In this document: piece after piece, positions 16,835 to 25,280 of the stretch | Layout: each line of letters starts with the position of its first letter | Numbering within the stretch: position 1 is the first letter of the stretch | Origin: an uncultured Chryseobacterium sp. | GTDB taxonomy: Bacteria > Bacteroidota > Bacteroidia > Flavobacteriales > Weeksellaceae | Direction of reading: 5' to 3' | NCBI GenBank assembly: GCA_913778505.1 | Contig: CAJYWD010000026.1 | Span: forward strand, 1 to 48,834 | DNA length: 48,834 nucleotides | Notes under the pieces: model-generated | The model's input: the letters and a program-made list of their open reading frames with translations, nothing else | The model's database searches: none | What the model was told of the DNA's origin: nothing | Made by a program: the position numbers and the translations under genes

Positions 16835-17943
16835 CTATCTCAATCATCGGCGGCGGAATTGGCGGATTAACGTTAGGCAATTTTCTAAAGCAGCAAAACA
16901 TCGATTTTAAAATCTATGAAAGTGCACCGGAAATCAAACCTGTTGGCGCAGGCATCGCTATGGCTGGAAACGCAATGCAGATTTTTGACAAACTGGGATT
17001 GAAAGAAAAAATCGAAAATGCCGGAACCAAAATGCACGCTCTGATCATTACGGACAACGAGCTGAAAACCATTTCAAAAACCGATGTTCGGAAACTCGAG
17101 AAGAAATATAATGTTTCTAATACTGCCATTCACAGAGCGGATTTACAGAGAATCTTGAGCGAAAATATCTCTGAACACATTGTTCTCAACAAACGCCTCT
17201 CAACCATTGATAAGAGAGACAATTACCGTTTAACTTTTGAGGACAAGACAGAAATTGAAAGTGAAATCGTTTTTGGAGCCGATGGCGTAAAATCTTTGGT
17301 CAGAAATCAGATTTTAAAATCTGGAGAAATCCGAAATGCCGGACAGAAATGCTGGCGCGGCGTTTTGCAAACCGAAATCCCTGAAAAATACAGTCATAAT
17401 GCTTATGAAATGTGGGGAAAAGGCAAACGTTTCGGCTTTGTGAAGGTCAGAGAAAATACGCTGTATTGGTATGCTTTGGTGAACGAAAAACTATATTCGG
17501 ACGACATGAATCTTATTGAAGAGTTTGCAGATTTTCATCCTGACATTCTGCAAATAATAGCTAAAACTGCCAAAACCAATTTGATTTTCAGTGACATTAT
17601 TGACATCAAGCCAATGAATCAATGGTCAGCAGAAAATCTTTGCCTGATTGGCGATGCGGCGCACGCAATGACGCCTAATATGGGACAGGGCGCATGTCAG
17701 GCAGTTGAAGATGCTTATGTATTGTCCAAGCTTCTGGAAACGGAAAGAGACTGGAACAACATCTTTCATCGTTTTGAACAGCTCCGGAAAGCCAAAGTTC
17801 ATCATCTTGTAAACACAAGCTGGACCATCGGAAAGATTGCGCAATGGGAGAATTTTATAAATGTCAGGAATTTTATTTTCAGAATGCTCCCGGAATCGGT
17901 TAATCAGAAACAAATGGAAAAGATTTTGAAACTGGAATTGTAA
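16831..17943 (+). CDS. FAD-dependent monooxygenase
   Basis: A 370-residue class A flavoprotein monooxygenase (PF01494, salicylate/p-hydroxybenzoate hydroxylase or TetX-like). It has an N-terminal dinucleotide fold (ISIIGGGIGGLTLGNFL, with GxGxxG), the DG motif in FGADGVKSLVR around 151, and the FAD-ribityl GD motif in CLIGDAAHAMTPNMGQGACQAVEDA around 270-295. It would use NAD(P)H and O2 to hydroxylate an aromatic or related compound; substrate unknown, and TetX-like antibiotic inactivation cannot be excluded or supported by eye. The ATG at 16831 overlaps the preceding stop by 4 nt. A TTG two codons upstream is less likely. The stop is 2 nt from the convergent gene's stop. Confidence 0.9.
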   Translation: MTISIIGGGIGGLTLGNFLKQQNIDFKIYESAPEIKPVGAGIAMAGNAMQIFDKLGLKEKIENAGTKMHALIITDNELKTISKTDVRKLEKKYNVSNTAIHRADLQRILSENISEHIVLNKRLSTIDKRDNYRLTFEDKTEIESEIVFGADGVKSLVRNQILKSGEIRNAGQKCWRGVLQTEIPEKYSHNAYEMWGKGKRFGFVKVRENTLYWYALVNEKLYSDDMNLIEEFADFHPDILQIIAKTAKTNLIFSDIIDIKPMNQWSAENLCLIGDAAHAMTPNMGQGACQAVEDAYVLSKLLETERDWNNIFHRFEQLRKAKVHHLVNTSWTIGKIAQWENFINVRNFIFRMLPESVNQKQMEKILKLEL

Positions 17944-17945
17944 AA

Positions 17946-18494
17946 TTATTGATCGTCTTCTTTTTTAAGGCTTTCTATTAAATTTTCTAACTCGGCAATT
18001 TTATCTTTCAGGTTTTTAATATCATTTTTATTGCTCGTGACCTTACTTTTGAGCATCACAGTTCTGGCGCGTTCGCTGTGGTCTTCCTCGTCCTCATCGT
18101 CATTAATTTCCTCTACATCCTCCTGAATCTCGTCAATATCTTCCTGAATTTCCTCTACGTCCTCCTGGATTTCTTCAATATCCTCCTGGATTTCGTCGAT
18201 ATCTTCCTGGATTTCATTGACATCCTCTTTCAGATCTTCGATATGTTCGGAGCTTTTATTAACAGACATCTGAATGAAAATTGCCAAATAAATCGCTTCC
18301 AGGGAAACCACGGTTGTCAATACCAATAGCATGTGCTCGAACTCTACAATCTTGAAAATCGGCAAAGCAAAGCATACAATAAAAAAAACCGTATGGAAAA
18401 CCAGTGACTGTATGGATCCTACCCACCAGATGATGCCATTGGCGATTCTTTCCAGCTTAGAAAGCTTTTCTTGATTATCTTCGGTCAGTCTCAT
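17946..18494 (-). CDS. DUF1003-like membrane protein with coiled-coil heptad repeats
   Basis: A 182-residue protein. Two membrane helices (about 24-49 and 54-77) contain a DUF1003-like pattern: GSIQSLVFHTVFFIVCF, then VVSLEAIYLAIFIQMSVNKSSEH. A cytosolic, highly acidic segment at about 86-130 consists of near-identical seven-residue units of the form EDIDEIQ/EDVEEIQ/EDIEEIQ. An acidic patch (NDDEDEEDH) and a second basic-acidic coiled coil (KSKVTSNKNDIKNLKDKIAELENL) follow. The repeat should form a long coiled coil. DUF1003 proteins have no firmly established function; related sequences are sometimes called iron-permease-like. The repeated codons form 21-bp DNA repeats that could vary in number. 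Confidence 0.75.
   Translation of the reverse strand: MRLTEDNQEKLSKLERIANGIIWWVGSIQSLVFHTVFFIVCFALPIFKIVEFEHMLLVLTTVVSLEAIYLAIFIQMSVNKSSEHIEDLKEDVNEIQEDIDEIQEDIEEIQEDVEEIQEDIDEIQEDVEEINDDEDEEDHSERARTVMLKSKVTSNKNDIKNLKDKIAELENLIESLKKEDDQ
18105..18239. repeat. 21-bp tandem repeat encoding acidic heptads
   Basis: About six degenerate 21-bp units, each encoding one EDIxEIQ-type heptad (residues 86-130 of the DUF1003-like protein). On the plus strand the units read as TCCTCCTGAAT... variants. The reading frame is preserved throughout. Confidence 0.8.
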
Positions 18495-18549
18495 TGGAAA
18501 ATTTTGATAAATTTAAGTCTTTTGGCGCTGTTTTCAAAAAATCTAATCA

Positions 18550-19449
18550 TTAAAGAACATCTGACAATGCAGCATCCAGATTCGGAAACTGAAACCGAAA
18601 GCCCGTACTCTCAATTTTTCCGGAAGACACACGGCTTCCTTCCAGTGCAAGAGCAGACATCTCGCCCAGAATAGCTCTAATGATCCATTTCGGAATATTG
18701 GGCAGCCATATTTTTTTATGCAGATGATTGGCAATTTTGTGTGTGAGTGTCTTATTATCCACCGATTCCGGTGCTGCAGCATTACATGCGCCCGACATGG
18801 AAGCATCCTCAACGGCCTTAACATAGATGGAAATCAGATCATCAATGTGGATCCATGGAAAATATTGACGCCCGTCACCCAGAACTGCACCCATATTATA
18901 ATCAATTGGTTTTCTGAGAACCGACAGTGCGCCACCACTTTTGGACAGCACTGTAGACGTCCGGATTCGCACTACTCTACTACCTAACTGCTCAAACTGA
19001 ATCGCTTTTTCCTCCCAGGCTTTACAGACATTCCCCAGAAAGTCATGCGCAGGAGGACCATTTTCAGAAAATATCTCTGACGATGTATGCTGACCATAAT
19101 AACCTGTGGCCGAAGATGAAATGAAGGTTTGTGGAAATACATTTCGTTTTTTCATCTCATCAAAAATAAATTGTGATGAATCGATTCTGCTACTGTAAAT
19201 GTCCTGTTTATAGGATTTGGTCCAGCGGTTTCTGATGGTGGCACCGGCGAGGTGGATAAAAACCGCCGTATTTTCCAGAGCGCCATCCTCAATAAAATTA
19301 TTTTGGTAATCCCAAAGATAGGATTTGAAGTCTGAATGACTTTTCCCGGATCGTACCAAGACCTCTACCTGGTAACCTTTGGATTGAAGTGCGTGGCACA
19401 GCTTTTTTCCGATAAGTCCGGAAGCACCACTAATCAATATTTTTTTCAT
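18550..19449 (-). CDS. TIGR01777 family epimerase-like protein
   Basis: A 299-residue extended-SDR protein of the TIGR01777 (YfcH/SulA-related) family. It has the N-terminal Rossmann motif MKKILISGASGLIGKKL, NNFIEDGALENTAVFIHLAG, SSSATGYYGQH with the YYG pattern of the family, VVRIRTSTVLSKSGGAL, and a C-terminal domain containing GEMSALALEGSRVSSGKI. These proteins bind NAD(P) and are presumed nucleoside-sugar epimerases or oxidoreductases; substrates are unknown. The ATG at 19447-19449 is preferred over a TTG one codon earlier. Length is normal and no frame disruption is seen. Confidence 0.92.
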   Translation of the reverse strand: MKKILISGASGLIGKKLCHALQSKGYQVEVLVRSGKSHSDFKSYLWDYQNNFIEDGALENTAVFIHLAGATIRNRWTKSYKQDIYSSRIDSSQFIFDEMKKRNVFPQTFISSSATGYYGQHTSSEIFSENGPPAHDFLGNVCKAWEEKAIQFEQLGSRVVRIRTSTVLSKSGGALSVLRKPIDYNMGAVLGDGRQYFPWIHIDDLISIYVKAVEDASMSGACNAAAPESVDNKTLTHKIANHLHKKIWLPNIPKWIIRAILGEMSALALEGSRVSSGKIESTGFRFQFPNLDAALSDVL

Positions 19450-19530
19450 CAAAACAAATTTGAAATCACGGATTCAAAAACAGTTCCAATGGTTAAATGT
19501 TATTGTCAATAAGAATAAAAAATTTGGTAA

Positions 19531-20355
19531 TTACAGCAATCTGATACGATCTTCCATAATTTCAATCACCTTATCTTTATAGAGACTGCCAATGGCTTTT
19601 TTAAAATTTTTCTTGCTCATCTGCAATTGATCCTTGATCTCCTCGGGTGAAGACTTATCAGAAAGGTATAGCAATCCGTAACTGTCATTGAGTTTATCCA
19701 GGATTTTCTGCTTGAATTCATCCACATTTTCAAAGCCTTGTGGCTGAAGGGTCACATCAATTTTGCCATCCTCACGAATGGTTTTGATATAACCTGATTC
19801 TTCGGAAAGCGGATAAAGTTTTTTGAAGACATCAGATGCGTAGATCAGTCCAATGTATTTTTTGTCAATAACCACATTCCAACCCAGTTCGGATTCGTTC
19901 ATCATAATGAGATCCACCTTATCGCCATTTTTGAAAGGCAGGTCGCTGTACTGCGGGTTACGTTTGAATTTGGTAGTTCCTGTGATCAGTCCGGTGGCTT
20001 CATCAATATAGACATACACCATGTAACGTTTGCCCTCCTCGATTTTGGATTTTTGTTGCTTGTATGGAACGAACAGATCTTTGATGATGCCCCAATCCAT
20101 GAAGGCACCGCTTGGCAGGCTCTGAACGCAAGTCATTACGGCAAATTCGCCAATCTCAGCATTGGGCGTTTCGGTCGTGGCTTTGAGCGCTCCTTCTTCC
20201 TGATATACAAATACTTCCAATTCTTTTCCAATATCCCAGGAATCGTCGGAAAAGATCTTCTGGATGAATGCCTTTTCGCCGTCTTCATCTCGCAAGATGA
20301 AACCGGAAGATATTTTTTCGGAAATAGTAAGAAGTTGCGTTTGTCCAGGCTTCAT
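19531..20355 (-). CDS. cvfB: CvfB-like S1-domain RNA-binding protein
   Basis: A 274-residue protein made of consecutive S1/OB-type domains and a C-terminal winged helix. The first domain runs over about 1-62, with SGFILRDEDGEKAFIQKIF. The next includes GAFMDWGIIKDLFVPYKQQ (about 82-100), a classical S1 strand pattern. The third spans about 145-205 (YIGLIYASDVFKKL). The winged helix is near 215-274 (SPEEIKDQLQMSKKNFKKAIGSLYKDKVI). This is the architecture of CvfB (S. aureus, RNA-binding regulator) and E. coli YitL. A role in post-transcriptional control is inferred from the family. Start at 20353-20355; the -7-like TACTTTTG (20372-20379) lies 16 nt upstream. Confidence 0.88.
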   Translation of the reverse strand: MKPGQTQLLTISEKISSGFILRDEDGEKAFIQKIFSDDSWDIGKELEVFVYQEEGALKATTETPNAEIGEFAVMTCVQSLPSGAFMDWGIIKDLFVPYKQQKSKIEEGKRYMVYVYIDEATGLITGTTKFKRNPQYSDLPFKNGDKVDLIMMNESELGWNVVIDKKYIGLIYASDVFKKLYPLSEESGYIKTIREDGKIDVTLQPQGFENVDEFKQKILDKLNDSYGLLYLSDKSSPEEIKDQLQMSKKNFKKAIGSLYKDKVIEIMEDRIRLL

Positions 20356-20371
20356 AAAATTGAATTTCCTG

Positions 20372-20379
20372 CAAAAGTA
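20372..20379 (-). promoter_or_regulatory. Candidate -7 element for the CvfB-like gene
   Basis: Minus-strand TACTTTTG matches TAnnTTTG exactly and sits 16 nt before the ATG. No clear TTG at the expected -33 position. Confidence 0.4.
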
Positions 20380-20501
20380 GATAAAGTTTTTTTAACTGCG
20401 TTTCTCACGGAAAACTTTATCACCAAAACATTTTGTTAGAATCAGTACACATACATCAGCAATTTTGTTCACAACTATAATATTAATTCTGGACACGGTT
20501 C

Positions 20502-21320
20502 TTATCGTATTTTAAAGATTGATATTTCTGAAGTTAATTCCCCCGCTCCGGCGAGAGTCATGCCCTTGCCCCAAAGACCGAATACCAGCCGATCTCCCGC
20601 ATTCAGATGGTAGATGTGATGGATTGCGGCACTTGGGATAATGGCAAAACCGCCTTTCCCGCTTTCAAATTTGATGCCATCAAAGTTTCTTTTGGCGAAC
20701 AAATTTTGAGTTTCATGGTTATTAGTTTCTTTTATAATGACTAAGCATGGCTTATGACCAACATAAATGGTTTCCTCGATGTCAAACGCAATGCTGTAAT
20801 CGATTGCATAAAGACCTGATTCTTTGACAATATACTGATCATTATCCAGGTTTTCTATACCTAAGACATTTTCGCCGGCTGATATTTTCAGAATTTCCAC
20901 ATCTGCTCCATGTGTTTCCAATCTTTTCGCAGACAGACTTGGCCGGCCGCTGAATGTCCATGCAAATGCATGAGGATCGCTGAACATTTTTTTCCAGGCG
21001 CCTTGCGAGCGGTCAGCATTTGCATATCTGGCATCGTAAACATAGTAGCCTTCACTAACGACGTTTTGCATTTTAGCAGACGCTCGCGTGACAGGCTTTG
21101 TGATGTAGATCAATGCGCCATGTTGCGCAGGGCCATATAGGTTTTCCTTCATCTGGAGGGAATCTGCAGAAACTCGTGGCGGAATAATACCGTCTGCAAT
21201 ATTAGGAAGCAAGGAACGGCGAACTTCCAGGTTGGCTAACGGATTGGGCGTATTAATTCCAACCTGACCTTTCAGGAAAGAAACTCCTACAACAATAATC
21301 AATGCGATAAAACGCTTCAT
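20502..21320 (-). CDS. Secreted protein with probable C-terminal jelly-roll domain
   Basis: A 272-residue secreted protein with signal MKRFIALIIVVGVSFLKGQ. It begins with VGINTPNPLANLEVRR, a phrase typical of flavobacterial phage-tail-fibre-like or adhesin-like secreted proteins. The middle part includes GALIYITKPVT and EGYYVYDARYANADRSQGAWKKM. The C-terminal ~140 residues look like a C1q/TNF-like beta-sandwich (YIVKESGLYAIDYSIAFDIEE, IHHIYHLNAGDRLVFGLWGKG, ELTSEISIFKI). No catalytic residues are evident and no T9SS sorting domain is seen. Role unknown; surface display or binding is plausible. An exact -7 box (TACTTTTG, 21343-21350) lies 22 nt upstream. Confidence 0.78.
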   Translation of the reverse strand: MKRFIALIIVVGVSFLKGQVGINTPNPLANLEVRRSLLPNIADGIIPPRVSADSLQMKENLYGPAQHGALIYITKPVTRASAKMQNVVSEGYYVYDARYANADRSQGAWKKMFSDPHAFAWTFSGRPSLSAKRLETHGADVEILKISAGENVLGIENLDNDQYIVKESGLYAIDYSIAFDIEETIYVGHKPCLVIIKETNNHETQNLFAKRNFDGIKFESGKGGFAIIPSAAIHHIYHLNAGDRLVFGLWGKGMTLAGAGELTSEISIFKIR

Positions 21321-21342
21321 AGCAACTCATTAACGAAAACAG

Positions 21343-21350
21343 CAAAAGTA
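21343..21350 (-). promoter_or_regulatory. Candidate -7 element for the secreted protein gene
   Basis: Minus-strand TACTTTTG, an exact TAnnTTTG match, 22 nt before the ATG. The -33 partner is not obvious. Confidence 0.4.
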
Positions 21351-21473
21351 TATTTGCTTATTAGACTTATAAATACCGTTAATTCATCAGGTGCGTTTTC
21401 AGATCTGCCCCAATATAGAATCTAAATTGAGGCAGACACATTGTGTATAGAATGAATGTTTATTATCAGGATA

Positions 21474-21695
21474 TTACCAGCTAGTACCGTCTCTTACTGG
21501 CGGATCTGGATCTACGGCAGGTTTTTGAGCTGCGCTCGCTGTTACTGAATCTGCTTTAGGAGCACTATTTTTGTTAAGAGTTGACACCTTTTCTACAGGA
21601 TCTGAATCCATATCAGAAGTTACATCGTCTTGTCTGCATGATACAAAGTTGAGAGATACAACTGCAATCGCAAGGATAGAAATCAATTTTTTCAT
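21474..21695 (-). CDS. Small lipoprotein ending DPDPPVRDGTSW
   Basis: A 73-residue precursor with signal MKKLISILAIAVVSLNFVSC, giving a lipid-modified Cys20. The mature peptide is only 54 residues: acidic at first (RQDDVTSDMDSDPVEK), then Ser/Ala/Lys-rich, then a proline-rich acidic C-terminus ending in DGTSW. Small Chryseobacterium lipoproteins with a DPP-x-DG-x-W-like tail are familiar to me, but I know of no function. It is divergently oriented to the TPR-TM-AraC regulator, with 303 nt between the two starts. A signalling or cell-surface role is speculation from that context. The codon pattern and lipobox make it a real gene. Confidence 0.8.
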   Translation of the reverse strand: MKKLISILAIAVVSLNFVSCRQDDVTSDMDSDPVEKVSTLNKNSAPKADSVTASAAQKPAVDPDPPVRDGTSW

Positions 21696-21998
21696 TATGT
21701 ATATTATTTATTTATTTTAATTTTTTCTAATGATACAAAAACCGTTGTTTTCTGCTATCATTTTCTGTTACGAAATTATACCCTTAATTTTGACTACGAA
21801 AGAATATGTGGTCTCCATTTTGAAATATGGACGTCCTAATTCACAAATTGGCACCAAGTTAAAAACCTAATTACCAAGACATTATCCCACATTTTCTAAA
21901 ATCATAAATCATAATCTATTTTGGTTGAATAATTCATAATGATAACTTAAATTTCAGTAATTTTGTGGCCACAAATGGTGAAGCTCAAAAGATTTTCG
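21696..21998. other. Divergent regulatory region, 303 nt
   Basis: It separates the small lipoprotein gene from the TPR-AraC regulator. It is AT-rich and holds a -7 element for the regulator (21958-21965) and an imperfect inverted repeat around 21817-21840 (GTCTCCAT...ATGGACG). I find no ORF or terminator. Confidence 0.5.
21958..21965 (+). promoter_or_regulatory. Candidate -7 element for the TPR-AraC regulator
   Basis: TAATTTTG matches TAnnTTTG exactly. Transcription would start near 21971, which excludes the TTG at 21963 as translational start and favours the ATG at 21999. Confidence 0.5.
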
Positions 21999-23768
21999 AT
22001 GAAAAAATGCTGCTTTATCCTACTTGTTCTGCTCTACAATCTTGCTTTCTCCACAGGCAAGATCCCCAATTCCTATGACGGACTTAGAAAATCCTACGAA
22101 ACATTTCCAGAAAATGACGCCAGAGCACTTAAGTACATCAATTCAATTATAATTAAAGCTAAGAAAGAAAAAAAATATCCCGAACTGTTTCAGGGCTACC
22201 GCGATGCGGTTTTTTATACAAAATCTATTGACAAAAAACTTAAATATTCTGACAGTTGTCTGGACGCTGCTTATAAATCTGCCAGCGACGATAGAATTTC
22301 TACAGCATACGTACTAAGAGGAAGTATTTATTATGCTAAACTGAAAAAATATAAGCCAGCTCTGGATGAATATCTGATGGCTTATAAATATTCTAAAAAC
22401 ACCGGAGATTATTACCTCAAAAATAAAATCAGCTATCACCTGGGCGTGGTAAAGAATTATCTTGGTTATAATGAAGAGGCTCTGGAGCTTTTTAAAGATT
22501 GTGTGACCTATTTCGAGAGCGAGGCCAATAATCGGAACGCCCACGAATCCCAGATTTTCAACAATACAAAAGGTTTTCTGAACAGTATACATCAGATGAT
22601 CGTATGCTACAGCAATATGAACGATTTTCAGAAAGTAGATTCGCTCACAGAGGTCGGGTTACTGAAAACTTTTAACAACCCTGATTTTTATCAGGAGCGC
22701 AGTTATTTTCTTAAATCCAAGGGAATCTCTGAGTATCGCAATAACCGTTTTAACTCAGCAATCAGTTATTTTAATCAGTCCTTACAACTGATGAAGGACG
22801 ATTTTGCCTGGGAGTCTGTCAATTATTTTTATATAGGGAAAAGCCAGATGGCCATGAATCAAGATGAGCACGCTATCGAAAACTTTAAAAAAATTGATTC
22901 TATCTTTAATAAGCAGGAATTCATTCTGCCCGAATTGCGCGAAAACTATGAACTGCTCATCAACTATTACAAGACCCGGAAGGACGCCAAACAGCAATTG
23001 TATTACACCACGCAGCTACTGAAGGCTGACAGCATTATCTCCCGCGATTTTGCATACTTGTCACCAAAAGTTCACCGAGAATATGACACCAATTCCCTTT
23101 TAGAAGAAAAGGGCAGGCTAGAAAAAGTCAATATCTGGGGCGGCGTATTTCTTTCCGCGCTGGCCATTATAGCTACCGTCCTGTTTGCCATTCTTAAAAG
23201 GAGACATCGTAATCAGAAAGATATTTTGGCCAAATACCGTGTTCTGGAAGAAAAACTGAGAACGCATAATTATGTTCCGAAGCCAGAAACGCCTGTCGCT
23301 GTGACCGCTAATACAGAGGATTCTTCGGACGAGCGCCGTACACCAATTACCAAGGCCATCAAGCTTGATCTGCTCACAAAGCTGAAAAAGTTTGAGGAAA
23401 AGAAACAGTTTACTCAAAAAGGTCTTACAATCCAGAAACTTGCCGTACAGCTGGAAACCAACTCCAACTATCTTTCGCAGGTGATCAATGATGAGAAGGG
23501 CATGAACTTTAACAAGTATCTCGGCGATCTCCGCATCCGCTACATCACGCAGCTGCTTTTTGAAAAGAATATTTACCTTAATTACACCATTGACACGCTG
23601 GCCAAAGAATGCGGCATCGCTTCCAGACAAAATTTTTCCGATCTTTTTTTCGAGATTAATGGCATCCGGCCTACGGATTTCATCAGAAAAAGAAAAAAAG
23701 AGCTGGATAATAATGGCGATTCCTCCGGCTCGGCCATGGAGCAGATCAAAAGTATTTTTGAGAATTAA
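21999..23768 (+). CDS. TPR-transmembrane-AraC family regulator
   Basis: A 589-residue hybrid regulator. It has an N-terminal signal ([18 protein letters not shown]), then TPR-like helical repeats over about 25-360 (for example [26 protein letters not shown]) placed outside the membrane, one transmembrane helix at about 379-400 ([21 protein letters not shown]), a linker with coiled coil, and a C-terminal AraC/XylS DNA-binding domain at about 475-570 ([47 protein letters not shown]). This one-component membrane layout would sense an extracytoplasmic cue and bind DNA. I chose the ATG at 21999 because it begins a proper signal peptide and lies after the -7 element; ATG 21975 is the alternative. 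The stop overlaps hisS by shared bases. Confidence 0.9.
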   Translation: MKKCCFILLVLLYNLAFSTGKIPNSYDGLRKSYETFPENDARALKYINSIIIKAKKEKKYPELFQGYRDAVFYTKSIDKKLKYSDSCLDAAYKSASDDRISTAYVLRGSIYYAKLKKYKPALDEYLMAYKYSKNTGDYYLKNKISYHLGVVKNYLGYNEEALELFKDCVTYFESEANNRNAHESQIFNNTKGFLNSIHQMIVCYSNMNDFQKVDSLTEVGLLKTFNNPDFYQERSYFLKSKGISEYRNNRFNSAISYFNQSLQLMKDDFAWESVNYFYIGKSQMAMNQDEHAIENFKKIDSIFNKQEFILPELRENYELLINYYKTRKDAKQQLYYTTQLLKADSIISRDFAYLSPKVHREYDTNSLLEEKGRLEKVNIWGGVFLSALAIIATVLFAILKRRHRNQKDILAKYRVLEEKLRTHNYVPKPETPVAVTANTEDSSDERRTPITKAIKLDLLTKLKKFEEKKQFTQKGLTIQKLAVQLETNSNYLSQVINDEKGMNFNKYLGDLRIRYITQLLFEKNIYLNYTIDTLAKECGIASRQNFSDLFFEINGIRPTDFIRKRKKELDNNGDSSGSAMEQIKSIFEN

Positions 23769-25120
23769 TGCAAACCGATAAATTCTGATATCGATAGCGT
23801 TTTCTGTTCCCCGGAAGTCAGATTTTTTACGGTTACCGACTGGTTTCTAATTTCATCGTTACCTAAGAAAACCAGATTTGCGATTCCTTTTTTTTCTGCG
23901 TAAGTGAATTGTTTTTTCAGTTTTGAAGCTTCTGGATAGAGTTCTGCTGCTACATTTCTCTGTCTGAGTTCTGCAATGAGCTTAAGAGCTTCAATGGATT
24001 CCGTTTCACCGTAGTTGGCGAAAAGGTATTTGACATTATTTTCAGAATCCTCAGGAAATATATTTAATTCTTCCATAACGAGATAGATTCTGTCCAGTCC
24101 GAAAGAAATTCCGATTCCCGGAATATCCTTCACGCCAAAAACTTCCGTCAAATTATCGTAGCGGCCGCCTCCGCCTATAGAACCCATCGCAACCTCATCA
24201 GCCTTCACCTCGAAAATGGCACCCGTATAATAATCCAAACCTCTGGCTAAAGTAATGTCAAAAATTAAATTTTGAGAATTAATGCCAAGACTCAAAGCAT
24301 TCGAAATGACAAATTCCAATTCCTCCACGCCTTTCATTCCGATTGCGTTTCCAGAAAATTTTTCTTTTAGGTTGAGAAGGTTTTCCAGCGCATTATTGGT
24401 TTGATTGAAAAGGAAATCCAGTTTACCAATCGCTTCCTCAGAAATTCCTTTTTCCAGCATTTCTTTGGTCACACCATCTTTCCCGATTTTATCCAGCTTA
24501 TCAAGAGCCACCGTAAAGTCTATTAACTTGTCCGCAATACCTGCATAGTCTGCGAGTCCGGAAAGGATTTTACGATTGTTGATGTGAATCGAAACCGATA
24601 ATTTCAGATCCTGAAATGACTTAAAATAAAGTTGCAAAAGCTCCACTTCCTGCCAAAGGCTTGTGCTTCCCACAACGTCCGCATCACACTGATAAAACTC
24701 GCGGAACCTTCCCTTCTGAGGTCTGTCTGCTCTCCAAACCGGCTGGATCTGATAACGCTTATAAGGAAAGGCCAACTGTCCGTGATTCATTGCCACAAAA
24801 CGGGCGAAGGGAACTGTTAAATCGTACCGCAGTGCCTTTTCGGAAATCTGAGAAATCAGTTTCTGTGAATTTTTGCTGGCCCAATCTTCTTCAATGGTTT
24901 TGGAAGCATAATCTCCGGAATTAAGGATCTTGAAAATCAACCTGTCACCTTCCTCGCCGTATTTTCCTGTCAGAGTTGATAGATTCTCGAAGCTTGGTGT
25001 TTCCAAAGGCTGGAATCCAAATAATTCAAAATTCTTCTGCAACGTGTTGATGATGTATTTTCTTCTGGAGACTTCTTTGGCAGTAAAATCGCGGGTTCCT
25101 TTGGCTAAGCTCGGCTTCAT
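23765..25120 (-). CDS. hisS: Histidine--tRNA ligase
   Basis: A 451-residue class II synthetase charging tRNA-His. It starts [16 protein letters not shown], with motif 1 near [11 protein letters not shown], motif 2 as [19 protein letters not shown], the HisA signatures [12 protein letters not shown] and motif 3 [12 protein letters not shown], then a C-terminal anticodon-binding domain ([25 protein letters not shown] onward). An upstream in-frame ATG (25172-25174) would add 18 hydrophobic residues, but an exact -7 element at 25162-25169 puts the transcript start downstream of it, so the ATG at 25118-25120 is right. It is convergent with the AraC-type regulator: the two stop codons overlap in a TTAA. 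Confidence 0.97.
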   Translation of the reverse strand: MKPSLAKGTRDFTAKEVSRRKYIINTLQKNFELFGFQPLETPSFENLSTLTGKYGEEGDRLIFKILNSGDYASKTIEEDWASKNSQKLISQISEKALRYDLTVPFARFVAMNHGQLAFPYKRYQIQPVWRADRPQKGRFREFYQCDADVVGSTSLWQEVELLQLYFKSFQDLKLSVSIHINNRKILSGLADYAGIADKLIDFTVALDKLDKIGKDGVTKEMLEKGISEEAIGKLDFLFNQTNNALENLLNLKEKFSGNAIGMKGVEELEFVISNALSLGINSQNLIFDITLARGLDYYTGAIFEVKADEVAMGSIGGGGRYDNLTEVFGVKDIPGIGISFGLDRIYLVMEELNIFPEDSENNVKYLFANYGETESIEALKLIAELRQRNVAAELYPEASKLKKQFTYAEKKGIANLVFLGNDEIRNQSVTVKNLTSGEQKTLSISEFIGLH

Positions 25121-25161
25121 TATAATGATAAGTGATAGTTGATAAAATGTTAAATCGATTG

Positions 25162-25169
25162 CAAAAATA
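25162..25169 (-). promoter_or_regulatory. Candidate -7 element for hisS
   Basis: Minus-strand TATTTTTG matches TAnnTTTG exactly. The predicted leader is about 35 nt to the ATG at 25120. Confidence 0.5.
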
Positions 25170-25280
25170 AGCATTCTTGGATAAAGCTTTCCAGATTCGG
25201 AAATAACTTCCGGGAAAATCAGGACAATTTTATAATTTTAGAGAATAATTAAAAAGATCAGAAACACACTTTTATAAACG

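Noticed and set aside
16831-17943. Assigning the FAD monooxygenase as a tetracycline-inactivating TetX
   Set aside because: Only the general flavoprotein monooxygenase motifs are visible; no substrate-specific evidence supports antibiotic inactivation.
18105-18239. CRISPR-like spaced repeat
   Set aside because: The units are contiguous 21-bp direct repeats in frame, encoding acidic heptads; there are no unique spacers and no cas genes.
25121-25174. Upstream start of hisS adding 18 hydrophobic residues
   Set aside because: A -7 element at 25162-25169 places the transcript start downstream of that codon, and HisRS has no signal peptide.
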